Source: Candidatus Delongbacteria bacterium
GTDB taxonomy: Bacteria > CAIWAD01
Reading direction: 5' to 3'
DNA: 64,000 nt
Assembly: GCA_041675285.1 (NCBI GenBank)
Contig: JBAYTZ010000015.1
Span: 27,721 to 91,720 of the forward strand
Shown: positions 45,573 to 54,129 of the stretch, piece after piece
Numbering within the stretch: the stretch's first letter is position 1
How the letters are laid out: each line of letters begins with the position of its first letter
Notes under the pieces: generated by a model
Told to the model about the DNA's origin: nothing
Databases searched by the model: none
The model's input: the letters and a program-made list of their open reading frames with translations, nothing else
Position numbers and translations under genes: made by a program

Positions 45573-46907
45573 TCAGAAGTTCCAGCGTAGGCTCAGCTCC
45601 CGGTACTTCGTCCTGCTTGGGGAGTAGCGATAGCGCGACTCGGCCCAATCGAAGCGCAGGTCCAGCCGTCGCAGCAGCTGGAACACCGGCCGGCCGGCCC
45701 GCTCCGGCCGACTGCGCAGCAGCCAGTTCACCAGCCCGCCGCTCTGCAGGCCGCCGCCGCTGGTCTTGCGCTCCACCAGCCCCGCCGGGTCGGCATAGTG
45801 GCCGCCGCGCAGATACGCGAAACCCAGCACGCCCAGCTCCCAGCCGCGGGAATGGATGAATTCCGAGGGCCGACCGTGGAACAGCCCTTCATCGAAGGCG
45901 ATGTAGTGCTTGTCCCAGGAAAGGTCGTCCGGCGCGTCGTTCGGGTCATTCCAATGGCCGCCGGGCAGGTCGTCGCGGATCCCCTCCACGACCCAGTGGC
46001 GGTTCGCGCGGATCAATTCGATGGAACGCTCCAGCGCCACGTGGGCTTCCAGCACGGGCAGCTCAGGCATGCCGCCCGCGGGCGGCAGCGCCAGACGCCA
46101 GCGACTGGCCAGGGCGAGCCGGTCGTGGAAGGGCATGGGGTCGTCGTCCATTCCATCGACATAGCTGATGTGGGAACCCAGGAAGAGCTTGGAGTACTGC
46201 AGGCCCAGGCTCCAGTCCAGGTAGCCCGCCGCGGGATCCGCTGGATTTAGCCACTGGCGCGGCAGGGGCTTGGCCTGCAGGTTGAGACCGGCATCCAGCA
46301 TGGTGCTGTGGCCGACTTCCACCTGCCGCCCCCCGACCAGCAGCCCGCTGGCCAGATCGCTGATCACGTGGTCCGCGCCCAGCCCCAGTCCAAAGGACCA
46401 GCGCTCCCGGCGCTGCCCCAGGCCCAGCCGCAGGCTGTGGCTCTGCTCGATGGCATGGCTGGTGCCGATGATGGCGCCGTCCTCATCCGTGCGGGTCTGC
46501 TCCCCTTCTTCAAGCAGGTTGTGCAGATAGCTCAGGCTGAGCTGCCAGGGCTGTTGCGCCACGGACCCGCCTGGATTCCGCCGCTGCCACTCCTGCAGAT
46601 CGAGACGCAGCGAGACGGCCTGATTCATCAGCTGGACGTCGTGAAAGGGGGCCCACTGGATGCCGCCCGGATAGCCCGTCAAGCTGAGATCCAGCGGCGG
46701 GCCGCCTTCCGGGCGCAGCACTTCGCTGCCCGGCGCCAGCCAGGCGTTGAAGGGGTCGTCGGAGAGGGGCGAGAAGGTGTTGCCCATCCCAGTGGCGCGG
46801 GTGGAGGGTGAGATCATCAACCAGATGCAGGCGGCGTCGCTGACGGCCTGGGCCGGCTGGATCCAAACGCAGGCGGTCAAACCCAGCCACAACAGAGAAG
46901 ACTTCAT
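45573..46907 (-). CDS. PorV/PorQ-like outer-membrane beta-barrel protein
   Basis: 444 residues from the ATG at 46907. Signal peptide ends PAQA (residue 21). The mature start IWLMISPSTRATGMGNTFSP followed by DDPFNAWLAPG copies the family opening (aRa.GMG.af.a.sdD..a...NPa). Alternating amphipathic strands fill the rest and it ends in a C-terminal strand LSLRWNF. PorV is the outer-membrane receptor of type IX secretion that hands over proteins with C-terminal sorting domains; that role here is inferred from the family and from the sorted proteins nearby. Could also be a general transporter of the FadL/UPF0164 type. Confidence 0.62.
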   Translation of the reverse strand: MKSSLLWLGLTACVWIQPAQAVSDAACIWLMISPSTRATGMGNTFSPLSDDPFNAWLAPGSEVLRPEGGPPLDLSLTGYPGGIQWAPFHDVQLMNQAVSLRLDLQEWQRRNPGGSVAQQPWQLSLSYLHNLLEEGEQTRTDEDGAIIGTSHAIEQSHSLRLGLGQRRERWSFGLGLGADHVISDLASGLLVGGRQVEVGHSTMLDAGLNLQAKPLPRQWLNPADPAAGYLDWSLGLQYSKLFLGSHISYVDGMDDDPMPFHDRLALASRWRLALPPAGGMPELPVLEAHVALERSIELIRANRHWVVEGIRDDLPGGHWNDPNDAPDDLSWDKHYIAFDEGLFHGRPSEFIHSRGWELGVLGFAYLRGGHYADPAGLVERKTSGGGLQSGGLVNWLLRSRPERAGRPVFQLLRRLDLRFDWAESRYRYSPSRTKYRELSLRWNF

Positions 46908-47109
46908 GGCAACCTCGATGATGACCCCGGGGGAAGGCGGAGTCATGTTAAGGAATTGACGATTCTGAATGCAACGGAATCATGGACAGGCCACAACAGG
47001 TCCCGCCGGGTCGGCGATCGCTGCGGTCGTTGGCTGAGCGGGAAATCCGGCTTGCTCCGCGGCAGGCAAAGTCCCTCCTTTTCGCCCGCATCCAGCAGAG
47101 AGGATTCCC

Positions 47110-49077
47110 ATGCCGCATGACGTCGCCCCGCTGCTCTGGCAGCCTGCGCCCGACCGTGTCCAGGCCAGCCGATTGGAAGCCTTCCGCCGCGCCGCGGAGA
47201 CGCTGGCCGGCACCGCCCTTCCCGACTATCCGGCCCTGCACGCTTGGAGCGTGCGCGAGGCGCCGGCCTTCTGGCGGCTGGTCTGGGAGTTCTGCGGCGT
47301 GCTGGGCGAGCCCGGGGACGAGGTGCGGGTGGCGGCTGCGGACCGCCTGGGTGCGCGCTGGTTCCCGGCGGCCCGGCTGAACTTCGCGGAGAACCTGCTG
47401 CGCGGCTCGGGTGAAGGGCCGGCCCTGCTGGCCGTCAACGACCAAGGCCGCAGCGCGAGCTGGAGCCACGCGCGCCTGACGGACATGGTACTGCGGCTAC
47501 GCGCGGGTTTCGAGGCCGCCGGATTGCAGCCGGGCGACCGCGTGGCGGCTCTGCTTCCCAACCTGCCCGAAACCGTGGCGCTGATGCTGGCCGTCACCAG
47601 CCTGGGCGGCGTCTGGACCAGCGCCTCGCCGGACTTCGGCGCCCAAGGCGTGCTGGACCGCTTCGGGCAGGTGGAGCCGCGCTGGCTGCTGGGCGTGGAC
47701 GCTTACTCCTGGAAAGGAAACTGGGTGGACTGCCTGGACCGGCTGCGCGAGGTGCGCGCCGGCCTGCCCACGGTGGAAGGCCTGCTGGTGGTGCCCAACC
47801 GCGCCGCCGAAACCGACGAGATGCTGGATCTGGACGCCCTGCCGGACTCCGTTGACCTGCGGCTGTGGCTGGAGAACGCGCCGGCGGACAGCGTCTGGGA
47901 GCGCTTTCCCTTCGACCACCCGCTCTACATCCTCTACTCCAGCGGCACCACGGGCAAGCCCAAATGTCTGCTGCACGGAGCGGGCGGCACGCTGCTCCAG
48001 CACCTGAAGGAGCACCGCCTGCACACGGATTTGGGCGGCGAGGACCGGCTCTTCTACTACACGACCACGGGCTGGATGATGTGGAATTGGCTGGTGTCGG
48101 CGCTGGCCGCGGAGGCCACGCTCGTGCTCTTCGACGGCAACCCGCTGCATCCCGGGCCCGCCGCGCTCTGGGACCTGGCCGACCAGCTGGGCATTACGGT
48201 CTTCGGCACCTCGGCCAAGTACCTGGACGCCTGCGCCAAGGCCGGTCTGCGCCCGCGGGCCAGTCACCGGCTGGAGACGCTGCGCGCGATTCTCTCCACC
48301 GGCTCGCCGCTTCTGCCCGAGAGTTTCGACTGGGTCTACCGCGAGGTCAAGTCCGACCTGCAATTGGCCTCCATCAGCGGCGGGACGGACATCGTGAGCT
48401 GCTTCGTGCTGGGCAACCCGCTGCAGGGCGTGCGGCGCGGAGAGATCCAGGGTCCGGGCCTGGGCCTGGACGTGACGGTCCTGGATCCCCAGGGCCGCGA
48501 GCTGCGTGACACGCCGGGCGAACTGGTCTGCCGCAACGCCTTCCCTTGCATGCCCACCGGCTTCTGGAACGACCCGGCTGGCGCGCGCTACCGTGGCGCC
48601 TACTTCGAGCGTTTCCCCGGCTGCTGGCACCACGGGGACTGGGCCGTGCACACGGCGGCGGGCGGCTTCCTGATCCTCGGGCGCAGCGACGCCACCCTCA
48701 ACCCCGGCGGCGTGCGCATCGGCACGGCGGAGATCTACCGCCAGGTGGAGCAGGTCCACGAGGTGGAGGAGGCCGTGGTGGTGGGCCAGGACTGGCAGGG
48801 CGACCAGCGCGTGATCCTGTTCGTGCGGCTGCGCGCGGGCCTGGAGCTGGACGAGGCGCTGCGCGAGACCATCCGCTGCCGCGTCCGCGAGAACGCCACG
48901 CCGCGCCACGTCCCGGCGCGGATCCTGCAGGTGCCGGACATCCCGCGCACGCGCTCGGGCAAAATCAGCGAACTGGCCGTGCGGCAGGTGCTGCACGGCC
49001 GCGCGGTGGAGAACACGGAGGCCCTGGCCAATCCCGAGGCCCTGGAGCACTTCCGCCTGCTCAGCGCGCCGGACTGA
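47110..49077 (+). CDS. aacS: Acetoacetyl-CoA synthetase
   Basis: 655 residues, full length for the family. N-terminal LWQPAPDRVQASRLEAFRR matches AacS starts; the AMP-binding motif is LYSSGTTGKPKCLLHGAGG (near 277-295), followed by TTTGWMMWNWLVSALA, SGGTDIVSCFVLGNP, and the late RTRSGKISELAVRQVLHGR with the catalytic Lys. It makes acetoacetyl-CoA from acetoacetate, ATP and CoA, for ketone or polyhydroxybutyrate use. RBS AGAGAGGA. Its end overlaps the convergent cupredoxin gene by 17 bases. Confidence 0.93.
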   Translation: MPHDVAPLLWQPAPDRVQASRLEAFRRAAETLAGTALPDYPALHAWSVREAPAFWRLVWEFCGVLGEPGDEVRVAAADRLGARWFPAARLNFAENLLRGSGEGPALLAVNDQGRSASWSHARLTDMVLRLRAGFEAAGLQPGDRVAALLPNLPETVALMLAVTSLGGVWTSASPDFGAQGVLDRFGQVEPRWLLGVDAYSWKGNWVDCLDRLREVRAGLPTVEGLLVVPNRAAETDEMLDLDALPDSVDLRLWLENAPADSVWERFPFDHPLYILYSSGTTGKPKCLLHGAGGTLLQHLKEHRLHTDLGGEDRLFYYTTTGWMMWNWLVSALAAEATLVLFDGNPLHPGPAALWDLADQLGITVFGTSAKYLDACAKAGLRPRASHRLETLRAILSTGSPLLPESFDWVYREVKSDLQLASISGGTDIVSCFVLGNPLQGVRRGEIQGPGLGLDVTVLDPQGRELRDTPGELVCRNAFPCMPTGFWNDPAGARYRGAYFERFPGCWHHGDWAVHTAAGGFLILGRSDATLNPGGVRIGTAEIYRQVEQVHEVEEAVVVGQDWQGDQRVILFVRLRAGLELDEALRETIRCRVRENATPRHVPARILQVPDIPRTRSGKISELAVRQVLHGRAVENTEALANPEALEHFRLLSAPD

Positions 49078-49678
49078 CAGGCAGGGCGATCACGCGGAAG
49101 AAGGAGTTGCCCGCCACCGGCAGCTCGATGGACAGTTGCGACGTGAAGGCGATCTCCGCCAGTTCGCCCGGCGTGGGTCCGCCCAGCACGCGATAGTCGA
49201 CCGTCAGCGGGCAGCCTTCCAGGCTTTCGGTCACTGCGTCCCAACTCAAGGTCACGTTGTGCGTGGCCGGGTCGTAGGTGATCTGCACCTGCGGGGCGGG
49301 CGGCGTGGGATCGGCGCAGGGATTCAGCACGGTGACCGTGCCGCGCATGCCCATCCCGGCGTGCAGCTCGCAGACGTAGTAGAACAGACCGGGCGTCGTG
49401 AAGGTGTGGCTGAAGACGCCGCCGTTGGTCGCGGCGCCGGAGTAGAAGCCGCTGCCGTTCCAGCTGTTGTTGGCGGGTCCGTTGACCTGGGCCACGTTAT
49501 GCAGGCTGGTCCAGCTCCAGTGGACGCTCTCGCCCACGGTGACGGTCACGTCGGCGGGCACCCAGGTCCGCACCACGTTGCTGATGTTGACGTCGGCGTG
49601 CACGGCGCCGCCACTCAGCACGGGCAATAGGGCCAGGACCAAAGCGGCGCTGGACAGGGCATGACGAAGACTCAACAT
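49061..49678 (-). CDS. Secreted plastocyanin-like cupredoxin with FN3-like C-terminal domain
   Basis: 205 residues. Signal peptide ends AVHA. The cupredoxin domain (about 30-122) has the first copper His in TSLHNVAQ and the C-x2-H-x4-M loop in YYVCELHAGMGM, so all four type 1 copper ligands are present. After a Pro linker a fibronectin III-like domain (about 130-205) ends in VAGNSFFRVIAL. Electron carrier or copper store in periplasm or outside; with a nos system in the same genome it could serve nitrous oxide or nitrite reduction, but that is a guess. It lacks the sorting domain seen in nearby secreted proteins. Confidence 0.82.
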   Translation of the reverse strand: MLSLRHALSSAALVLALLPVLSGGAVHADVNISNVVRTWVPADVTVTVGESVHWSWTSLHNVAQVNGPANNSWNGSGFYSGAATNGGVFSHTFTTPGLFYYVCELHAGMGMRGTVTVLNPCADPTPPAPQVQITYDPATHNVTLSWDAVTESLEGCPLTVDYRVLGGPTPGELAEIAFTSQLSIELPVAGNSFFRVIALPVSPAR

Positions 49679-49884
49679 GTGAGTCCTTTCTCCCGCAAGG
49701 CGGGGATGCTGTGTTGATGTTAGGCTGTGGTGGTTGCGAATTCAAGGGCAACCTCGCCCTCCCGTGTGACACGGGCAAGCGGCAAGTCGCCTGTTGAAAG
49801 GAAAATTGCTTCACGGACACGGGACGGGCCGACGTTGCGGGCCGACGTGGCCATCCGCGCGCGGTCCCGCCCAGGGAGGATCCC

Positions 49885-51597
49885 ATGACACGTGTGCTTC
49901 TGTCTGTCCTGGCGCTGGCCGGAGTCCTGCAGGCCCAGTGGCCGGAGGACCCGGCGCTGAACTTCGCCGTCTGCGACCGCGCGGGGGAACAGACCCTGCC
50001 CAAGCTCGCCGCCACCTCCGACGGCGGCTGCTACGTGAGCTGGCAGGATCACGGCGCGGGCAACTACGACACCTGGCTGCAGCGGCTGGACGCGGAGGGC
50101 CAGCCGGTCTGGGCTGACGGCGGCCTGCTGCTTAGCGACCACCCCCAGGAGACCTGGATCACGGACTATGACCTGGCCGTGGATGCGCAGGATCACGCCA
50201 TCGTCGCCATCAACGACATCCGCGACGGCGCCGACCGCGACATCACGGCCTACCGGATCAGCCCGGCGGGCGAATTTGCCTGGGGCCCCGACGGCCTGGC
50301 GGTCTCGCGCAACGAGGGCTTCGAGCCGGATCCGCAGATTTGTGTCACGACGGAGGGCAACATCGTCTTCGCCTGGCAGGAGGACAGCGTGCTCCACCTG
50401 CGCAAGGTGAGTCCGGCGGGCCTGGATCTCTGGGACCCCGTCAGCCTCACGCTCAGCGCCACCTATGCGCTTTCCATTCCGCGGCTGGCCGCCGCGCCCG
50501 ACGACGGCGTGCTGCTGCAGTATCTGGAGGCCCAGGGCTCGCAGTTCTGGTCGCCCAAGCACCTCTACCTCCAGCGCTTCGACGCCGCCGGCCAGCCCGC
50601 CTGGGAGGGCCCGGGCGCGGCGGTCTCCACGGCGGGCGGCTTCGGTCCGCAGATGCGACCGGAACTGCTGGGCGACGGCGCCGGCGGCGCGTTTTGCTAC
50701 TGGTACGACAGCCGCAACAATCAGCTGCACGCTTACGCCCAGCACCTGTTGGCGGACGGCGGGGCGGGCTGGACGGCCAACGGCGTGCTGCTCTCCACCA
50801 CGGCCAGCGAGCTGCAGGATCAGCCGCGGGTGGTGCTGGACGAGGTGGGCGCGGGTCCGCCGGCGCTGGAGTTGTATTACCGGATCACCGACCTGGACCA
50901 GAACCTGGCGGGCATCGCCGGCCAGCGCCTCTCCTGGGAGGGCGAGCGCCAGTGGGGCGCCAGCGGCCGCGTCCTGCACGCCCTGTCCTCGCAGAACCGC
51001 CAGTCGGTGATCGCGACCCGCGGCCTGGCGGACAGCAGCCTGGTGGGGCATCTGGAGTTTCCCGTCGGCGATGTGCTGCATAGCCGGCTGGTGGTGGAAG
51101 CGGTGCGCGAGGACGGCGAGGCGGGCTGGGAGCCCGCGCTGGTCACCGCCTCCAGCACCGCCAGCAGCCGCGGCTACCTGAGCGCCACGGCCGGCGCGCG
51201 CGGCCAGCTGCTGGCGGTCTGGCAGGATCAGCGCGACGACGCGTCCGGCGACATCCTGCTGCAGAACGTCAACCCGGACGGCAGCCTGGGCGCCTGGGAG
51301 GACACGAATCTGCCAGCGCCGGCCGGCCGGCCGACCACGCCGGACATGCTCGCCGCCTGGCCCAATCCCTTCAATCCGAGCACGCGCGTCGCGCTGGAGC
51401 TGCCGGGCGCCGGCACGCTGCGGCTCTCCGTGCACGATCTGCGCGGCGCCGAGGTGGCGCGCCTGCTGGACGGCTGGCAGCCGGCGGGTCGGCAGGTGGT
51501 GGATTGGAACGCCGCGGGCCTGCCCAGCGGCAGCTACTGGCTCCGCCTGGAGACCGCCGGTGGGCGGAAGAGTCTGCGCGTGACCCTGCTCAAGTAG
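49885..51597 (+). CDS. Secreted beta-propeller-like protein with sorting domain
   Basis: 570 residues, GGGAGGA at 49874-49880. Signal peptide ends GVLQAQ. The body has recurring units such as GGCYVSWQDHGAGNYDTWLQ, DITAYRISPAGEFAWGPDG, and GNIVFAWQED, typical of a six- or seven-bladed propeller. The end is the FCB sorting domain (AAWPNPFNPSTRVALEL, VHDLRGAEVARLL, SGSYWLRLETAGG, VTLLK). Unlike the other sorted proteins nearby it has no sigma-54-type site upstream. No enzyme motif. Confidence 0.8.
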   Translation: MTRVLLSVLALAGVLQAQWPEDPALNFAVCDRAGEQTLPKLAATSDGGCYVSWQDHGAGNYDTWLQRLDAEGQPVWADGGLLLSDHPQETWITDYDLAVDAQDHAIVAINDIRDGADRDITAYRISPAGEFAWGPDGLAVSRNEGFEPDPQICVTTEGNIVFAWQEDSVLHLRKVSPAGLDLWDPVSLTLSATYALSIPRLAAAPDDGVLLQYLEAQGSQFWSPKHLYLQRFDAAGQPAWEGPGAAVSTAGGFGPQMRPELLGDGAGGAFCYWYDSRNNQLHAYAQHLLADGGAGWTANGVLLSTTASELQDQPRVVLDEVGAGPPALELYYRITDLDQNLAGIAGQRLSWEGERQWGASGRVLHALSSQNRQSVIATRGLADSSLVGHLEFPVGDVLHSRLVVEAVREDGEAGWEPALVTASSTASSRGYLSATAGARGQLLAVWQDQRDDASGDILLQNVNPDGSLGAWEDTNLPAPAGRPTTPDMLAAWPNPFNPSTRVALELPGAGTLRLSVHDLRGAEVARLLDGWQPAGRQVVDWNAAGLPSGSYWLRLETAGGRKSLRVTLLK

Positions 51598-51622
51598 AAT
51601 GCCGGCCCAGCCGAAGGCCCCT

Positions 51623-51652
51623 GCCCCGACCGCCCCTGGGTCGGGGCTTTCT
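51623..51652 (+). terminator. Intrinsic terminator
   Basis: GCCCCGACC pairs with GGTCGGGGC, then TTTCTCTAT. It follows the propeller-like gene by 26 bases. Confidence 0.8.
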
Positions 51653-51771
51653 CTATCTGCCGGTCGGATCGACGGCTTGGGCCGGGCCGGCTGTTCGGAA
51701 CCACAAGGGGACAGGGCCGTGAGACGGGCAGCTCAACGCCCAGGGGGGGACCGCGGAGTCCGCCCCCGAGA

Positions 51772-52016
51772 GTGTTCAAGGGCGGGCACTTGTGTCGGAA
51801 ATCCGGCTCCGTCCGCACCCCAGCACGCCTTGCGAGAGGCAAAACCCATTGACCAGCAACATGTTTTTTCCTTGACAAGGTTGGCACTGAACTTGCGCCT
51901 GCGATCCTCGCCATAAAACCTGAAGTCTCCACAATCCTTGCTGCCACGCGCCCATGATTGGGGGGACCCTCCGTGATGCTGTACACTACCCCTGATTTTG
52001 CGAAAAGGAAGGACCC
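51772..52016 (+). repeat. Duplicated upstream region, copy A
   Basis: 245 bp before the 52017 gene that align with 53883-54129. Shared parts are GTGTTCAAGGGCGG, TTTCCGGCTCC or its close variant, the sigma-54 site, CATAAAACCTGAAGTC, a 25-base identical patch containing CCACGCGCCCATGATTGGGG, GTGATGCTGTACAC and the RBS AAAGGAAGGACCC. The rest of the gap (51598-51771) holds a terminator and nothing else seen. Confidence 0.85.
51881..51897 (+). promoter_or_regulatory. Sigma-54-type promoter of the 52017 gene
   Basis: TTGGCACTGAACTTGCG has TGGCAC-N5-TTGC, GG at 51883-51884 and GC at 51895-51896 with ten bases between. It is 120 bases before the ATG. A TTGACA at 51872 has no -10 partner at the right distance. 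Confidence 0.8.
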
Positions 52017-53738
52017 ATGAGCAACTTGAAGACCCTTGTGCTGTTGAGCCTGGTGGCCGGACTGACGGCGCCGGTGCTGGCCAGCGAGAAGATCGAGCTG
52101 GGCGACGTGAAGAACCCCGACGAGTACAACTCGCCCGTGGGCGAGCTGTCCGACATCAACCTGCAGGGTGATGAGATCGGCAACCCCTTCATCGTTCCCT
52201 CCATCCCCTTCTCCCTGGATGTGCCGGACATCAGCATTTTCAACAACGTGTACACGTCCACGAACTACACGTCCCTGCGCGCCGGCGACGACGTGGTCTT
52301 CAAGTTCACGCCCACGGAGACGTCCGCCAACAACACCATCGATCTGAGCGCCAGCTACGCCTTCAACGCCGTGGACACGTACATGCACGTGTTCAAGAAC
52401 ACGATCAACGCGGCGGGTTACGTCACCAAGGACGACGACAGCGGCGACGGGGCGACCTCCAAGATCACCGGCCTGACCTTCCTGGCCGGGAACGACTACT
52501 ACATCATCATCGAGACCTACTCGGCCACCACCAGCCCCTGGCACATCGCGGGTACGATCAGCGGCCCCTGCGTGGATCCGGGTTATCCCATCGGCTTCAC
52601 CTCGGCCTTCGAGCTGGAGCCGGCCTGCGCCAACAGCAACGGAACTTGCCTCACGGCCGAGGGCCTCAGCGAGAACATGCCGCTGGGCGGTCTCACCAAG
52701 GCCGACGCCTCCGTGAAGGACACGGACTACTACACCTTCACGCTGACCCAGCCGATGGACGTCTCCCTGACCGTGGCGGCCAACTGCGTGGCCATGGTCG
52801 GCACGCTCTATTCGGGCACCTGCGCCTCCCCGGTCAGCCGGGCGTCCATTTCGGCGGGCGCCTACGCCGTGGCCACCTCGGCCGTGGTTCCCTATCTGGC
52901 GGCCGGCACCTACTTCGTGAAGGTCGAGCCCTCCGTGACGACGGGCTTCGCCTGCGCGGCCAACTACACCTACGGCGTCCTGCTCAATTCCACCACGCCT
53001 CCGCCTCCGCCGACCAACGTCGACGCGGCGCACGCGACCCCGCTGACCCTGGGCAGCTGCGTGACCGGCAACACCACCCACCCGGTTTACACCGACACGT
53101 ACCACTTCTACACCAATGAGTACCTGACGCACCTGTACTGCCCCTGGACCAACACCTCCACCTCGGTGGGTCTCAGCGCCGATGCCTGGTACACGATTGA
53201 GCTGCCCTGCGAGGCCCAGTACACCTTCACCCTGGAGCCCCCGGCCAACTTCACCACGTTCGACACGGTGTTGGGCGTGTTCGATGTCGATGGCAATCTG
53301 GTCGCGGCCAACGACGACAACGGCGCCGGCGGCCTCTGGTCCCGCGTGCTGTGCTGCACCATGCCCGGCGGCACCTACACCATCGCGGTGGACGGTTACA
53401 ACACGGCCCGCGGCGCCTTCAACCTGTGCGTGACCCAGTGCACGGAGTGCCCGGTGGACGCCGACGACCAGCCCGTGCAGTTCGGTCTGGGCCAGAACTA
53501 CCCGAACCCCTTCAACCCCGCCACGACCATCAACTTCACACTGGGTGAGACGGGCACCGCCAGCTTGAAGGTCTTCGACCTGAACGGCCGCGAAGTCGCC
53601 ACGCTGCTGAACGGCTCCCTCGAGCGCGGCGCGCACAGCGTGACCTTCGACGGCAGCCATCTGGCCAGCGGCGTGTACTTCTACACCCTGACGGCCAACG
53701 GCAGCGTCGAAACCAAGAAGATGGTCTTGATGAAGTAA
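52017..53738 (+). CDS. Secreted PPC-type multidomain protein with sorting domain (paralog 1)
   Basis: 573 residues. Signal peptide TLVLLSLVAGLTAPVLA. Three beta-sandwich units of the pre-peptidase C-terminal (PPC) type: about 55-175 (ends YIIIETYSATTSPWHIAGT), 178-330 (starts FTSAFELE, ends with AAGTYFVKVEP), and 338-475 (HLYCPWTNTS, GGTYTIAVDGYNTARGAFNL), joined by a PPPPP linker, then the sorting domain (GLGQNYPNPFNPATTINF, KVFDLNGREVATL, ASGVYFYTLTANGSVETKKM). No catalytic domain; perhaps a structural or adhesive surface protein. Single gene with own promoter and hairpin terminator. Confidence 0.82.
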   Translation: MSNLKTLVLLSLVAGLTAPVLASEKIELGDVKNPDEYNSPVGELSDINLQGDEIGNPFIVPSIPFSLDVPDISIFNNVYTSTNYTSLRAGDDVVFKFTPTETSANNTIDLSASYAFNAVDTYMHVFKNTINAAGYVTKDDDSGDGATSKITGLTFLAGNDYYIIIETYSATTSPWHIAGTISGPCVDPGYPIGFTSAFELEPACANSNGTCLTAEGLSENMPLGGLTKADASVKDTDYYTFTLTQPMDVSLTVAANCVAMVGTLYSGTCASPVSRASISAGAYAVATSAVVPYLAAGTYFVKVEPSVTTGFACAANYTYGVLLNSTTPPPPPTNVDAAHATPLTLGSCVTGNTTHPVYTDTYHFYTNEYLTHLYCPWTNTSTSVGLSADAWYTIELPCEAQYTFTLEPPANFTTFDTVLGVFDVDGNLVAANDDNGAGGLWSRVLCCTMPGGTYTIAVDGYNTARGAFNLCVTQCTECPVDADDQPVQFGLGQNYPNPFNPATTINFTLGETGTASLKVFDLNGREVATLLNGSLERGAHSVTFDGSHLASGVYFYTLTANGSVETKKMVLMK

Positions 53739-53767
53739 GCCTCGGCTGCCATTCCGACGCGATTCTG

Positions 53768-53799
53768 CGGCGCCCCGGATCCTGGGATTCGGGGCGCCG
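53768..53799 (+). terminator. Hairpin after the 52017 gene
   Basis: CGGCGCCCCG pairs with CGGGGCGCCG. There is no T tract. The flank resembles the terminator region of the 54130 gene (shared CGGCTGCCA and CTGCGGCGC), so it was copied with the gene. Confidence 0.65.
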
Positions 53800-53882
53800 T
53801 CATGTGATGGAAGTCGAGGCCCTGCTCGCGGAAGTCACGAGGGGGAAGGATGATTGCGCTGAATGCGGATTCCTGAGTGATT

Positions 53883-54129
53883 GTGTTCAAGGGCGGTCAG
53901 GATTGTTTGATTTCCGGCTCCTGGGATTCGCCAGAGCAGATGATTCACGATGTAATGAATTGATCATCAACGGCTTTGCAGTTTGGTTAGAAAGTGGCAC
54001 TGAACTTGCTCCACTCTCGAGTGCCATAAAACCTGAAGTCCTCACAATCTCTGTTGCCACGCGCCCATGATTGGGGGGATGCTCTGTGATGCTGTACACA
54101 AACCCTGAACTTGCCGAAAGGAAGGACCC
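53883..54129 (+). repeat. Duplicated upstream region, copy B
   Basis: Colinear with 51772-52016. The sigma-54 core (GGCACTGAACTTGC) and the leader patch CCACGCGCCCATGATTGGGG are identical; the stretch between the upstream GTGTTCAAGGGCGG and the promoter has diverged and is AT-richer. The short stretch 53800-53882 holds nothing recognisable. Confidence 0.85.
53994..54010 (+). promoter_or_regulatory. Sigma-54-type promoter of the 54130 gene
   Basis: GTGGCACTGAACTTGCT is a full TGGCAC-N5-TTGCT match, GG at 53996-53997 and GC at 54008-54009. It is 120 bases before the ATG, the same distance as its paralog. Confidence 0.82.

Noticed and set aside
49727..49850. TTGC motifs before the 49885 gene as sigma-54 -12 boxes
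   Set aside because: None has a GG at the required ten-base spacing (9 or 11 instead).
51872..51877. TTGACA as a sigma-70 -35 box for the 52017 gene
   Set aside because: It is not present in the sister copy at 53.98 kb and no -10 box lies 16-18 bases away; the overlapping sigma-54 site is the conserved part.
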